Shown here piece after piece: positions 1 through 11,277 of a DNA stretch of 64,000 nucleotides. The notes beneath the pieces were generated by a model. The model was given only the letters and a program-made list of their open reading frames with translations, had not been told where the DNA came from and made no database searches. Position 1 is the stretch's first letter. Each line of letters opens with the position of its first letter. The translations under genes and the position numbers were made by a program. The stretch covers positions 25,501,975 through 25,565,974 of the forward strand of contig JALGQZ010000011.1 of assembly GCA_023105745.1 (NCBI GenBank), in the 5' to 3' direction. The stretch comes from Austropuccinia psidii. Lineage: Eukaryota; Basidiomycota; Pucciniomycetes; Pucciniales; Sphaerophragmiaceae.

Positions 1-92
1 ACAGGAGTTATTAGGAATTCAAAACTAGTTACCTGTGATTTCCCCCTACAGGTCCTGCCTCATTTTAATCCCACACAAGAGGAGTTCCCACA
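1..92 (+). repeat. 3' end of an F1-family LTR (5' LTR of E1)
   Basis: The sequence ends GGAGTTCCCACA at 92, directly before a primer-binding site. The same ending recurs at 54752 and 31764, and inverted at 9206, where the matching 92 bp differ at only about three positions. F1 LTRs begin TGTGG and end CCACA, a 5-bp inverted terminus. The rest of this LTR lies left of the window. Confidence 0.85.
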
Positions 93-94
93 TC

Positions 95-111
95 TGGTGT
101 CCCAACAGTGG
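95..111 (+). promoter_or_regulatory. Primer-binding site of E1
   Basis: TGGTGTCCCAACAGTGG starts two bases after the LTR end. Young copy E3 has the same site at 54755-54771 with one change. TGG at the start pairs with a tRNA CCA end. I could not name the tRNA from the sequence alone. Confidence 0.7.
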
Positions 112-231
112 CTCAGACAACTTCAACTTCAATAAAAATTAATTAAATTGAAATCAACAAAAAATTCTTAACTACTTCAAGAATACTATTTTTTACAACA
201 AAAACTGGATTCAAATAATCAAAATCAGTGA

Positions 232-2537
232 AAACCATCATCTCAAAAATCTGAATCATCAACTCACTCTGACCATTACTATTATCCACCAAAGCAAGAA
301 ACAGAACTAGGGGAGGAATCAAATAAATATTCCAATTTCCCAATTAAAACACCAAAAACCAATAGAAGGGACTTGAAGGTTGTGGAGAAATTTTTACTTG
401 ATCTCCTTGAAAGAGATAAACTTAATAAATCAATCTCAAAAGAGGCAATAAACCAATCAAAAATAGATAAACCTTCATCCTCAAAATTACCTGGTAGTAT
501 TGAAGAAATCCAGGAAGAAAACCTTAATGAAGAAACTGTTGAAGGAAAGGAAGAAATGTCTTCAACAGACAGACTTCACCAGAAAATACCAGAAATGCAA
601 GAACAACTCTCAGCATTAATCAAAAAAGAAGGGAAAAACAAATCATCCAGTTATACTTCACAAAATAGTCCACTTGAAGAACAGACCACCCTTCCAAGAT
701 CATTCAGGCAACATGGATCACCTTCACCTTATCCAAGACCCATGGCCACATCAACACCTTATACAGAACAAAGACAAAATAACTTACCAAGAAGAGTCAA
801 CATTTCTTCCCAAATTCCAACTCCATCACATCAAGAAATTCCAAGGAACACTACTCCAATAGTAAAAATTGGAGCCAAGGACTACAACTTGTGGTTTTAT
901 GGAAAGGATGTTGAAAGATTCATCAAAAAAGTTGAAAATATTGCAGAAATTGAAGGAGCAAGTGGAAGAGACATTGCAAGACAAATAGCATTTTGGACCA
1001 AAGATGAAGAAATCAGCTATCATATTGAAGGAATGCCAGGATATGAAACAGCTGATTGGGATCAATTGAAAGTGGATATGAAAAGAAGATGGCAAACAGT
1101 CTCACCTGAAAGAAGATACCAATTATCCTCAATCACTGATTTATTGACAAAAACTCAACAAGAAGGTGGAATAAGAAACATGACTAAATACAGAAAATTC
1201 ACTGGGGAATATGAACAATCAACAATTACCTCAAAAGATACCAATATATTCAACGTGATATCAACAATAATCAAGAAATATTAGCCAGCCTTCCCACTAG
1301 TGTTCAAGAGTCAATTTACAAAGAAATGATCAAAGACAGAGCTATGATGCAAGCCTTGGATGGAGGTTACATCATTCCAAGATTGGATATTTTGAAATTA
1401 TACATTGAACAGGACTTGGAGGCCAAGGTTCTGATACAACAAAAAGAATTTTCCAAACCAAAACCTGCAGAAAAGAAAACAAGATTTGAGGATGAAAGTT
1501 GGGATGAAGTTTTAAAACAAGTAAAAGAACTAACCCACAAGCTCAAAAATCCCCCCCAACTAGAGCCTCAACCAAGATATTAGGGGAAAGAATCAGTTAA
1601 AGAAGTTTTAAATCAGCTCAAAACCCTTTCAGAAACAGTTGATTCACCAAGAAGGAACTGGAACAATAGTCAGCCATACAGGCAAAGGAATCCTTTACCA
1701 TCATTTTCATCCAGTTATCAACCCTACATACCAGCTCAAATGGCCCCAAGACCACCATTAAAATGTGCTTACTGCAAGGAAGAAGGAAATTCAGCCACTA
1801 GATGCACTCACCTTGCTGAATATCTAGAAAGAAGAATTGTCAGAACTCAAGGAGCATCTTACCTATTCCCCAACTATCAGAGAGTACCTATGGAAGGGAA
1901 TGAAAGTGTCAAAGACATAGTCAGGGATTTTGCAAAAGAACAAGCAGAAATCAACAAGAAATTTATGGAGAAACCTGTGGTAAAGCAAAAACAAGAAGAA
2001 GAGGTTAAGCCCACTGAACAGAAATCAGAAGATAAATCAACCTCAATTGCACATGTGGAAGATTGGTCAAATTGGAAACCACCTACCATTTCCTCAGCCA
2101 ATGATCCCTTTGAATCAAACATTGGACTAAGGCAGACCAAGAAAAGAATGGAAAGACAATCCCAAAGTCAAGAGCCAAAGAAGAAAGCAGCTATTCCAGA
2201 AACTTGCATTGAAGAAGAAAAAGAAGAGGAAAGAGTCATAATTCCTACCAAATTCCAAAATTCGAATATTCCAAAACCAGACCAACCTGAGGAGAAAATT
2301 GAAAATATTTCCAATAAGGATGAAGATGAAGAAATTTCCAAAGAAGAAAAGAAGTTCAGAAAAACTCAAAAGAAACAAGTTGAAACTAAATTGGAAATTG
2401 ACAAAATTATTAAGAAAATTATGCAACAAAAGATCAACCTCGCTATTGAAGAAATCCTGAGGATGTCACCAAATTTTGTCCATAAATTACAGGAATTATC
2501 AGAAAAAGACAAGGAGAAAATTAAACCACTCAATTAA
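232..2537 (+). pseudogene. gag: Decayed Gag of E1 (frameshift and stops)
   Basis: The frame is open from 232 and aligns throughout with Gag of E3 (55151 onward), including the block around FWTKDxEISYHIEGMPGYE and the later QALDGGYIIPRLxILKLYI. Gag should form the particle and bind RNA. A frameshift near 1215-1222 moves the reading from the frame of 373-1284 to that of 1326-2537; a TAG (1581-1583) and a TAA (2535-2537) break it further. The zinc knuckle at 1764-1805 reads CAYCKEEGNSATRC, with Asn where the CCHC histidine should be. The C-terminal third is very Lys/Glu rich. Similarity to E3 begins upstream of the first possible ATG (HYYYP and GEES motifs near 265-320), so the true start is unclear. 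Confidence 0.8.
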
Positions 2538-2570
2538 ATGGATATTAAAGAAAGAATATTAACATTTTGA

Positions 2571-3626
2571 TTTAAAGAAATACCAAAGCCCAAGATTCAT
2601 TATGCCTGTCCTTTGGGATTTATGGAAATCTTCATTGGAAAGGAAGAATATCCTATCAAAGCATTAGTGGACACTGGTGCAGAACTCAAAATTATACCAG
2701 AAGAAATAGCAATTAAAGCCTCACTCACAACAAGACATCTTAACATGAACCTTAGGGGAATTAGAGGCCATACTACTTCATTGGTTGCACTATCAGAATT
2801 CACTCCAATCATTTTGGATTCAGGTGAAGAAACTCAAATTCATTTCTTCATTGCAAAAGGATCTGTCCATACAGTACTTGGAAGACCCTTCTTAGCAGAC
2901 AATAACATTAGGCTAGAATTTTCTCACAAGCAAGGTGAAATACTGAGCTATCATGCACCTGATGGAAGAAGATTATGCATGCCAATATGCAAGCCTTAAG
3001 CACTTGGATGGCAAACTGGTCCACCTAGAGGAATGGATTTATGCAATATGGGAAAATTGGTCAGAAATAACCCAGGAAAGAAGGCTCAAAATGTAAGAAG
3101 AGACAATACCATAATCAATTTGACCCAGAAGACCCAAGAGCTATCCATATCTCCAAAAAGTGATAAATATGGTCTAGATTTACAAAATAAAAAATGGAAA
3201 AACAACCTCAAAAGACAAATTGAAGAATCAATATCTGAAGATGAATTACCCAACATAATTTACAAGAAAATTGATAATAATGAAGAAATATTCCAGATTT
3301 TGGTGGATGGAAATGATAAAATAAATGGAAATCCTTTCAAACCTAAACCCAAAAGGAAGAAAGTCAGATTTAGTGAACATCATCAGCTTTCAGATAAAGA
3401 ATTATAAACAAAATAGAAAAGGACTTCAAAAATATTGAAGAAAGAGACAAACATTCAAAAGAAACATACCATATAAACTTCTTGGATAGACCATTGAACA
3501 ACCAAGAAGAACCTTATGAATGGCAACTGGAAAACCATGAATTTATCCAGAAACCTCCCAATGAAGATTAAGAAACAGAATCCATCTTAGAAAATGAATA
3601 CAATTAGATTTACCTGCCATACATCG
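2571..3626 (+). pseudogene. pro: Retropepsin region of E1, broken
   Basis: A TGA at 2568-2570 separates this from Gag; both are in the same frame in E3. The aspartic protease core is intact at sequence level: ALVDTGAELKIIPEE with GAC-ACT-GGT at 2670-2678, and the C-terminal ILGRPF-like VLGRPF motif near 2877. A TAA at 2997-2999 then interrupts a Lys-rich continuation (3033-3407), which ends in more stops. Unlike E3, this copy shows no recognisable second retropepsin-like domain. The reading continues across the solo LTR: LPYI before 3622 joins TFEDIY after 5458, matching LPIITFKELY in E3. Confidence 0.75.
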
Positions 3627-5458
3627 TGTAAGGTGCAGATATGAAACTTTGATTAAAAATCAAGTACTTTTCCTGTCCTCAAAATTTGTATAACGTAAAA
3701 ATCAATAAAAATAGTAAGAAAGATCATTTTGAAGAGAAAACACGCCAATTGTATTGTTTATAACTTCATTAGTATAAAACAATAATATTATAAAGATTTA
3801 TTGTTTTACCAAAAATAAAAATTTATCCAAAAATACTCTACAAGAGATATTTAAGGCTACAAAAAAAATTTCTTCAAGAGCAATTATAATTGAAATTAAT
3901 TGAGCAAAGAGCTGCATAAAATTAATTAAAGAACAAAGTCTTTAAAAATAATATTAAAGAGAAAACATGCCCAAAAGTGACCAGAGTGAATTTGGAAACA
4001 AAGTGACAAAGTTAACAGTGATGAAAGATGCTTTAATTCACTTTTGGGGTGGTTCTGGCAAAAATGATTATAAGAGTTACAAAAAATGATTATAATGATT
4101 TTTTCACGTGGTTAAAAGGTTCAAAATGATTTTAAAAGGGTGGTTGGAATCTTTTATTGATTTGTTTAACAGTGTTTAAACTAATTATAAAAGGAAAAGA
4201 TTCTAACATGAAGAGAAAAGTGGGGCAAAGAGGACATTCTTTTATAGCCATCATTTTTCTTACTCCATAAGTATAGTTTACTCTTGTCAGTCGCGAAAAA
4301 CAGTATGACAACAGAAAAGCCAATTATGGCATCATTGAACCCTGGTTTAGACCTAAAAAGGGCTGGTTTAAGCCATTTTAGCCATTTTTAGCCATTTTAG
4401 ACCGTGAAATCAGCCATTACTATAGCAATACCTGGTCTAGAGCCTTCAAAACACGTCAAAATGTGTGTAAGAGGTGTAGAAAACAGCTAAAACTGTCTTT
4501 AATAACATTTTTTTAGCTTAAGGGTAGTTTTACCCTCTTGGCAGCAGTTAAAACCACCCTGGTTGGTATCAAAACATCATCATCAATTGAGTCACAGACC
4601 CTGTGACTCAGTTCCAGGCCAAAAGTAGTGAACCTTTGCGTGGATTTTGACATCCCACACCAGTCAGCAAGGATTTTGGGGGTTTGGCTCCCCCTTAGAG
4701 CTAGAGTTCCTTTTCCCCCCCAATTTCAATCTTTCCAATTTATTTTTTCCTTTAATTCCTCATCATATATTATAGTTGTAATTTCCAGATGTAATTAAAT
4801 TGAATTTTACAGTACAATACAGTAATAATTGATACCTCATATGTAAATCAAAGTTCATTTATGTAATACATGTGCACATTTTGACATTTCAATTGAATTC
4901 AATTGAAAATACTTCCATTCCTGATAACTTCTAAACTAAACACAACACCTCAATTTCAACACAAAAAATTGATGGTTGACACCACATGTAGTGTGAATGA
5001 AATTAAAGTTTTGAGGATTTTCAATTTTTGTATTGAAAATACTAAAAACTTAACTTAAGCTTATTTATAGTTGAGTTACACAAATTTCATCCAGAGGTGA
5101 CCCCCCTTTATTTTTTATGAGGAATCCAATGGTGTGATAATTTCTTTATGTTTATTTATTCGATAAAAAGTTATAATATATTTTATATAAATTTTTACCA
5201 AAAATATTTGAATTTCACAATTTTTATTAAACATTCATTTTTACTTAATTTTTACAAGTAAAAACATAATTTCATAATTTTAAATTTTATGGTAATTTTA
5301 TTTTTAAATTATAATTAAATTTTGATTTTTAAATATAAATTTGTATTTATATTTCAATTTTTATTTTTATAATATAAATAAATTTATTTTATTTATATTT
5401 GTATCTTAATTTATCTTTTGTGGTCTTTTGGGATATGAAAATACCTCTAAAGCTCACA
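3627..5458 (-). repeat. Solo LTR of the E2 family (LTR2) inserted in E1
   Basis: The 1832-bp unit reads TGTAAGGTG...GCTCACA on the + strand and matches the E2 LTRs at 27218-28999 and 37187-37983 nearly end to end. In E2 the element orientation is -, so the LTR reads TGTGAGC...TTACA on that strand. Flanks are CATCG on the left (3622-3626) and CATCA on the right (5459-5463), a 5-bp target duplication with one substitution. Removing the LTR and one flank restores the E1 reading frame. A TATA-like box (TATAAAAG on the - strand, 4239-4246) is shared with the other two copies. Recombination between two LTRs probably removed the internal part. Confidence 0.9.
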
Positions 5459-5900
5459 CATCACATTTGAAGACATTTATGGGGATGAAGCTCAAGAAAT
5501 TTCATGTGAAGATAAATACTTATGTCACCTTCCAGGAGCAAACTTGAACAATATCCAATTCTTAGATTTATTAACTGAAGACAGAATTAAAGGTAACCTG
5601 GAAAACAAATTTTGGGATGAAATATTTGAAATGGCCACACTACCAAGAAGAGGACTTTATTTCAATCAAATTTGGGCCCAGCGGTACCTTGGATTGAATG
5701 GATCAACATAGCAAACTGGAAAATTGAAATGGGTTGGAGATGGATATATTTTCATTGATGAAGACTTATGGTGGTCAGAATTTCCATCAGAACCAGAAAT
5801 TGAGGAAAGAAATAACTTTGTGGAAGCCCTCAAAGACCTGATGTTGGCCAGGTTATTCAACAGACACTCGCCTTTCCCACTTGGGGGAGTTCAACTCTAA
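5459..5900 (+). pseudogene. C-terminal conserved domain (FLxLLT domain), copy 1 of E1
   Basis: This is the continuation of the E1 gag-protease frame after the solo LTR. It contains LPGANLNNIQFLDLLTEDRI followed by KGNLENKFWDEIF, aligning with LPGSNLTNVDFLELLT and KGNLRNPYW at the C-terminus of the E3 polyprotein (about 59026-59120). One in-frame TAG lies near 5709-5711, and the frame ends in TAA at 5898-5900. I do not recognise this domain. It is rich in Trp, Phe and acidic residues, has no visible zinc ligands or transmembrane segment, and appears four times in the window. Confidence 0.7.
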
Positions 5901-5997
5901 AATAAATCAACAAAATAAAGCTTTTTTTCTCTAAAATTGTATTAGTATTATTCATCCAATGTATCATTAGTTTCCTTTATCAATTTTGTCTCCCAGT

Positions 5998-6490
5998 AGG
6001 CAGTGACTTCCTGCCTTAACAAAGAAGGAACTAATCAATAAAGTATTTCTTAAAAAAAACTTAGATTCACAATATCAATCACTTCCACCATGGCCAGTTC
6101 ACCAACTTTTGGATTCTATGGGGAAGAATTAATAAAAGAAGACCAAGAATATCAATGGATAATTTCTTTGGTCACCAAAAGAAGATGAACATATCAATAA
6201 ATAAGCCCTTTGGAACTCTAAAAAAACTTCATCAATATCAAAAAAACAAACAAAAAAAAACTCATTAGGCAGTGACATCCTGCCTTATCAAAAAGGAAAA
6301 TAATTTCTTATCAACCAAAATAACCAATCTCACTCAGCCAAAATAAAGCATCACTAGGAAATGACCACCTGCCTTATCAAAGAGGAAAATCAACTCTCAT
6401 CAACTCAAATCAATAATTTCACTCACCAAGAAAAAAAAACTAACCATAAGATAACTAGTTAGTGACCTCCTGCCTTAGCAAAGAGGAATA
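5998..6490 (+). repeat. Four hairpin repeats between the two E1 ORFs
   Basis: Copies start at about 5998, 6267, 6355 and 6456. The core is AGGCAGTGACNTCCTGCCT followed by TANCAAAGAGGAA. The first two copies fold as a 6-bp stem AGGCAG/CTGCCT with a 7-nt loop TGACWTC; copies 3 and 4 have decayed left arms but keep the right arm and tail. E3 has three clean copies at the same relative position (59541-59762). The spacing is irregular and the DNA between is A-rich. Confidence 0.75.
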
Positions 6491-6622
6491 TCCAAATTTT
6501 TACTCAAAATTAACATTCAAAACCCATTAAACCTACTGTCAAACTATCTTTCTAAATGAACTTGATAAAATTTTCAGATATTATTACCTTTTGATACTTT
6601 CAAACCCACCAAATCCTTCAAA

Positions 6623-7213
6623 ATGGAGTCATGGCCATTACTTGATGAAAATCTCTGGTCATTGGAGACACAAACCATCTGGATAGAAGAAAAAGAAGTC
6701 TGAGCCAATGACATTAATCCACAAGAAATAGATGAAAATCCTGACTGGTTCTTGAAAATAAAACCAGAACCTTGTCCTGATATTTCCACCATATTCCTTC
6801 CATATATTGAGTTTGAGGACATTTTTGAAAAGGAAAATTCACCATTAGAAACTGTCTTACCTCATCCATAGAAAGAATTACCTGGATTCAACCTTAAAAA
6901 GTATGAATTCTTGGAGTTACTGACCTGCGATGGAATTGAAGGCAACCTTGAAAACCAATACTGGAATGAAATATTCCACATGGATGAAAACCACAGGAAA
7001 TCATTATTTTGGAGGACGTGGGAATTCCAAGACTGGTTCAACCTTCAGGATTTTGAAATTAAAAATGGAAAAATTAGCAAACTCTCAGGAAGTTATATTG
7101 TAAAAAAGGCCAAATGGGATTACCACTGGGAAGAAACACTTATACCAGCAAATATTCAGCCTGAGAATTGGTGCAAATACATTGAAGACAGAAGAATGGA
7201 AGTCTTTCTGTAA
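6623..7213 (+). pseudogene. Second small ORF with the FLxLLT domain (E1)
   Basis: An ATG at 6623 (MESWPLLDENLW) opens a frame of about 196 codons with two in-frame stops: TGA near 6701 and TAG near 6869. The rest is clearly coding-like and matches the - strand ORF at 26723-27217 in F1-R. The block LPGFNLKKYEFLELLTCDGI then EGNLENQYWNEIF is the domain seen at the end of the first ORF, so E1 carries two diverged copies. The product is acidic and Trp-rich with no recognisable catalytic motif. Its function is unknown; it could be an accessory or structural protein of this element family. Confidence 0.65.
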
Positions 7214-9161
7214 AGAAAACTTGTTTAAAAGTCTAAAAAGAGAAAAATGGAGGGGATGAAGTTTTATCAAGAAAGAATTAGTAAAGAAAATACTTTGTCA
7301 AAGGAATTAATTAAAATAAATCCCACCTGCTAAGTACCCAACTCTTTGATTTATAATCCCTCCTGTTTTGATTTATATTATGATTATTTATTCCATTTTT
7401 TTACTCTCTTTATCTTTCCTCTTTACCATTTAGTTCTCTTTTCATACTCCATGAAAAGGAGACATAATAAGAAATATTAAAAAATAAAAGCTTCCATTCA
7501 TATAAGCTTAGAATGAAGAAATAAAATATAAACCTACTTGATATTGAAGAAGTTTTATAATTACATCTTTTTTTCTTCAAGATCAAATATATATATATAA
7601 TTATCATCATCAATTCTAAATAAAAACCAAGGAAAAAATAAAAAAACACAATTAGTTACAATTTAATTCTTATTATCAAGTGATAAATTTGAAAAAAAAA
7701 ACCTTACATTTCCTTGAAAAAAGTAAATTAAAAAAATAAAGGGATAAACCAGATAGTTAAAAAAAAGTTCCAATTAATGATTTTTTTTTTTGGATAAAAG
7801 CTTATCTTTTTTTTAAAAAAGAAAAAACCACACTCTTGATATTTTTCAGATTATAAAATATAGTGAAGAGAATGTTTCATAAAGAATTAAATTAAGAACC
7901 TTATGTTTTCTTCATCCTTATTGTCTTTATTAATTATTTTTTTTGATCTGGAAATCAGATCAAATTTAATTATTCATTGAATTGAATCTTAATATAGATA
8001 ATCTTTTTTTGTTTTTGTTCTATTTAACTTTTAATTCCCTGAATAAATTCAAACAAGTGTAATAAAATAATTTTTTTTGAGGTTCAGCTAATTTGAATTA
8101 ATTTATTTATTAAATTAATAAGGAGCTAGATAATTATAAATGACAATGAAAAATTAGGACAAAGCATGAATGAAAACACCAAAAAGAAATGCTTATTGAA
8201 TCACTCCTGCAGACATCAACAAAAGATCATAACTCATATTAAAGCTAGAAGAACACTCTATCATTCAAAATTACTGTACACGACTCATAGTATTGCAAGG
8301 TAGCATTCAGTATGGAAGAATAATATTTTAACAAGATATCCCACCAAAAATAAGTCCAAGGTGTAGAGAAGGGGTGATATAAGTTCAGAGACCAAACCCG
8401 ACGAAACCTTGACCTACAAAATACAAAAAGAAATGGGGGCTTGAGATGTAGCCAGCTCCAAAATGAAGCTTATTTATTTATTTCTTTTTTTCAAAAAAAT
8501 CACACTTATATCAATTCTCTTTTTCCATTTCATTTTTTTTTCTCAAAAAGTCATTCTTCTATTAATTTTTTTTGATTTTTTTTTGCACTTGAAAGAAAAA
8601 AGCAAAAGGTGGGGGAAAGAGATGGAAGAGATGAGGGGAGTATTTATAGGAAAACGCTATGGAGGCTGACTTGTGGTTTCTGACTCAGCCGGTATAAATT
8701 AACATCACTCCAACTCCACTAAGAAGATAATAATTATGCATCCTACACTTCGAAGTTTAACATCAAGAATTGACTAGTTGCTGTTAACAGTGGTATTAGA
8801 ATTGGCAGTATCTAATCTGATTCATGGACCTTAGGATTAATTATTAAGCTTCTCTCAGTCTTCCATGAAGACAATCAGTACAAGATCAGACAATACAGTT
8901 TTAGATCTCACCAATCCAAGACAAACAGGAAACTTGTGCTTCTCACATCCATTACCAAAAATGATTATTGAGATGGAAAAATTGAAAGCAGCAAGCCTCA
9001 GATCCGTTGGATATGCTAAAGCATTCAACTAGCGTGTTCAAGACAGCAGCACTGCCATCTTGCTTAACAATACTGAATGAATCTTGCATCAGAAAACTAA
9101 ATTTCCTTACAGAGGCCCTACTAGAGGTTAATTGTACAGTATAGGCTATGTATGGTGATAG
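7214..9161. other. AT-rich noncoding DNA between E1 and F1-R
   Basis: To about 7670 this is shared with F1-R noncoding DNA. From there to 9161 it is A/T-rich with long homopolymer runs and no convincing ORF. A possible - strand promoter lies near 8640-8650 (TATAAATA followed by a C/T-rich stretch). I find no polypurine tract before the LTR-like start at 9162, so this may include host or unrelated element DNA. Confidence 0.5.
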
Positions 9162-9205
9162 TGTGGTATTCCATACCATTTTTTTCACCAGGCTCAAGCT
9201 CATAG
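9162..9205 (+). repeat. First 44 bp of an F1 LTR, cut by insertion of F1-R
   Basis: TGTGGTATTCCATACC at 9162 begins a stretch matching base for base the start of the F1-R LTR (read on the - strand from 11229). It stops at 9205, where the inverted LTR end TGTGGGAACTCC begins. The simplest reading is that F1-R inserted into an older + strand LTR of the same subfamily. No second flank is in the window to confirm the target duplication. Confidence 0.7.
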
Positions 9206-11229
9206 TGTGGGAACTCCTCTTGTGTGGGATTAAAATGAGGCAGTACCTGGAGGGGGAAATCACAGGTAACTAGTTTTGAATTGCTAATAACTCCTGTAAC
9301 CAAGGGTGGCAAGGGTGTATTGCCTGCCCCTCCTAAAATACTGAACAAAATCTTCCTTGGAGCTGACAAACCAAAATAAAATTAGTAAGTGGCTTTACAA
9401 CTGCAGAAGACAAAATTCAGCAGTCTCAGATCAGGCCTATTCAATAAATAATATAAAAAATAAGTCAGTAATTTTGGGTTAATTTTTAGATTTAATTAAA
9501 TACTTATCTGTTTTAAATTTAATTTTTTTGTTAAATTAAGGTGAGTTTTTTCTTCTTGGTTAAAAGTCCTTCTTGCAGGATGGCATTTTTCTTTTTAAAA
9601 TGTTTTGGAAAATCTGATGAGTGTTGATAAAGGTAATTTTGTTAAGTTAAAGTTATAATAGAGGAAAATAATTTTTCAAAGGTTTGTTACTTTTTTTAAG
9701 AGTGTTAATAATGATATAAAGTAGTATTTGTTAAATTTAAGAGGTAAGATTCTTTATTATTGTATTTTTAAAGGGGTAAGTTAATTTTAAAGCTTGATAA
9801 ATGGTGTTAATTTTACTGGATAAAATATTTTAATAGACTAGTAACCCTAATCTTGGGTACTGGGTAATTTTTTAATAATAATTTTTTTTATTCTAAGATT
9901 CCACTGAGCTTAGCTACTGGGCAATCTTTAACACTATAATTCCACTGAGCTTTAGCTACTGGGAAAGTAAATTCACTATAATTTTTTGGACTACCTCCCA
10001 GGTGAGGGATGAATTATTCCTATGCTCCTACTGTGCAGTGGATATAATTTGCATGGGATATAATTTGCATAGGATATAATTTTCATGGGGGGGGATTTTG
10101 AAATTTGGGGGAGAGAGCCCCTCTATTTATACCTTTTGGGAGCACAGAGGGCCCTCCATGGGAGCTGTCTTTTTCCACTTTAATTCCTCTTGATTTCATC
10201 ATGTGACTCCTTTTTTGGTGAGGACCTTTCTTGCATGGGTCAGGTGGTTTAAGGTTTGGTGATAATTTTCTTTCTGCACAGCCTCCATTTAACACATGAT
10301 TGTCTTTTTGTGAACTAATTATGATGTGATATTCTTGAATTTTCCTTGCATACATGAGGTGATTCAATTTTGGCTGGGGATTTTTGCTGTGCACAGCCTC
10401 TTTCCTCTCACATGATATTCTGTTGGTGGATGCAGTATCACATGATGACCTTGTAATTCCTTTGCATATGTCCTATTTTAGGTTGGGTAGAAGTGGCTGT
10501 GTAATTTATGCAGGTGTCGTGTTTGTTTTTCTTCTTTTTGAGCTTTAAAATGAAGTCAGGTGATAGCTTCTTGCACTGGTGATTTTACTGTTTTTATGAG
10601 ATGATGTGATTTTTGATTTTGACACATGCTGTGCATAGTCATGTGGTTGAAATTTAATTGGAATTGTGTACTGCATGCAGCCTGTTGTAACTAGCTTTGG
10701 TTTGCATGAGGTGATGAGTGGTGTAAATAATTTTGATTCTGTTTTAAGGTTTTAAGTGGGGTTACTGTGGATATAAGATAAGGTACTCCTGGGGCTGTGT
10801 TGTAAATGAATTGCAGGAATTCCATGGAGTTGAGCTTTGCATCATGTGACTTTTCTATGTTAAGTTCTAGGTTGCTGTGTAATTCATGCAGGTGTCCTTT
10901 TCTTGCTGCATGAGTCCTGTGGCTGTAAGGGGGTGTAAGGCTGAGTGGGTGTGTAATTTTAAAGTGTGGGACCTTATTTGTTGTAAATAGTTTGCTATAT
11001 GTAACTTGATTTTTTACATATGCATAATGAAATTGAATAATTTATTTAAACACATACACTTCCCTTTGGTGCCTGTGCCATGGTTTTATGAGTTGAATCC
11101 AGCTTCTTGCTGTAAAATTGACCTTTTGGTGTAAACTTTGAGTGTAAGTCTGCCTGTAGGCTGGATTTACTGCTGTTTTGGGGTACTATGAGCTTGAGCC
11201 TGGTGAAAAAAATGGTATGGAATACCACA
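9206..11229 (-). repeat. 3' LTR of F1-R
   Basis: The 2024-bp LTR runs on the - strand from TGTGGTATTCCATACC (at 11229) to GGAGTTCCCACA (at 9206). It differs in length and internal repeats from the E3 LTR (2425 bp) and the solo LTR at 29970 (1795 bp), so these are distinct subfamilies. The shared core promoter is TATAAATA on the - strand at 10131-10124, followed by GAGGGGCTCTCTCC. Several TCACATGAT/ATCATGTGA motifs occur at 10.2-10.5 kb. Two copies of CCACTGAGCTTNAGCTACTGGG (near 9901 and 9943) correspond to a tandem repeat in the E3 LTR. Confidence 0.9.
10124..10131 (-). promoter_or_regulatory. TATA box of the F1-R LTR
   Basis: TATAAATA on the - strand, preceded by CCCAAAAGG and followed by GAGGGGCTCTCTCC. 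The same arrangement occurs in the solo LTR (30649-30656) and the E3 LTR (53906-53913), although most of the LTR sequence around it differs. Confidence 0.7.
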
Positions 11230-11262
11230 TCCCCCTCTCCATTTAATGCTGTCCCCAGCATT
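11230..11262 (-). promoter_or_regulatory. Polypurine tract with adjoining stem-loop (F1-R)
   Basis: On the - strand the order is AATGCTG-GGGA-CAGCATT (11262-11245), then AAATGGAGAGGGGGA (to 11230), then the LTR. The tract primes plus-strand DNA synthesis. The 7-bp perfect stem carries a GGGA loop, which fits the GNRA class. E3 has the identical stem-loop and tract at 62530-62562. Confidence 0.75.
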
Positions 11263-11277
11263 CCAGGTGAGAGCTCC

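Larger units (their letters stand above)
1..7670 (+). mobile_element. Ty3/Gypsy element of family F1, copy E1 (left part, no pol)
   Basis: The unit runs from an LTR end (1-92) and PBS through a decayed gag-protease ORF to a second small ORF ending at 7213. Noncoding DNA to about 7670 still resembles, in reverse complement, the DNA beside the same ORF in copy F1-R (26.4-26.7 kb). No reverse transcriptase or integrase is present, and no polypurine tract or 3' LTR is convincingly attached, so the right boundary is uncertain. A solo LTR of another family (3627-5458) splits it. Many frame breaks show that it is an old, dead copy. Confidence 0.8.
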
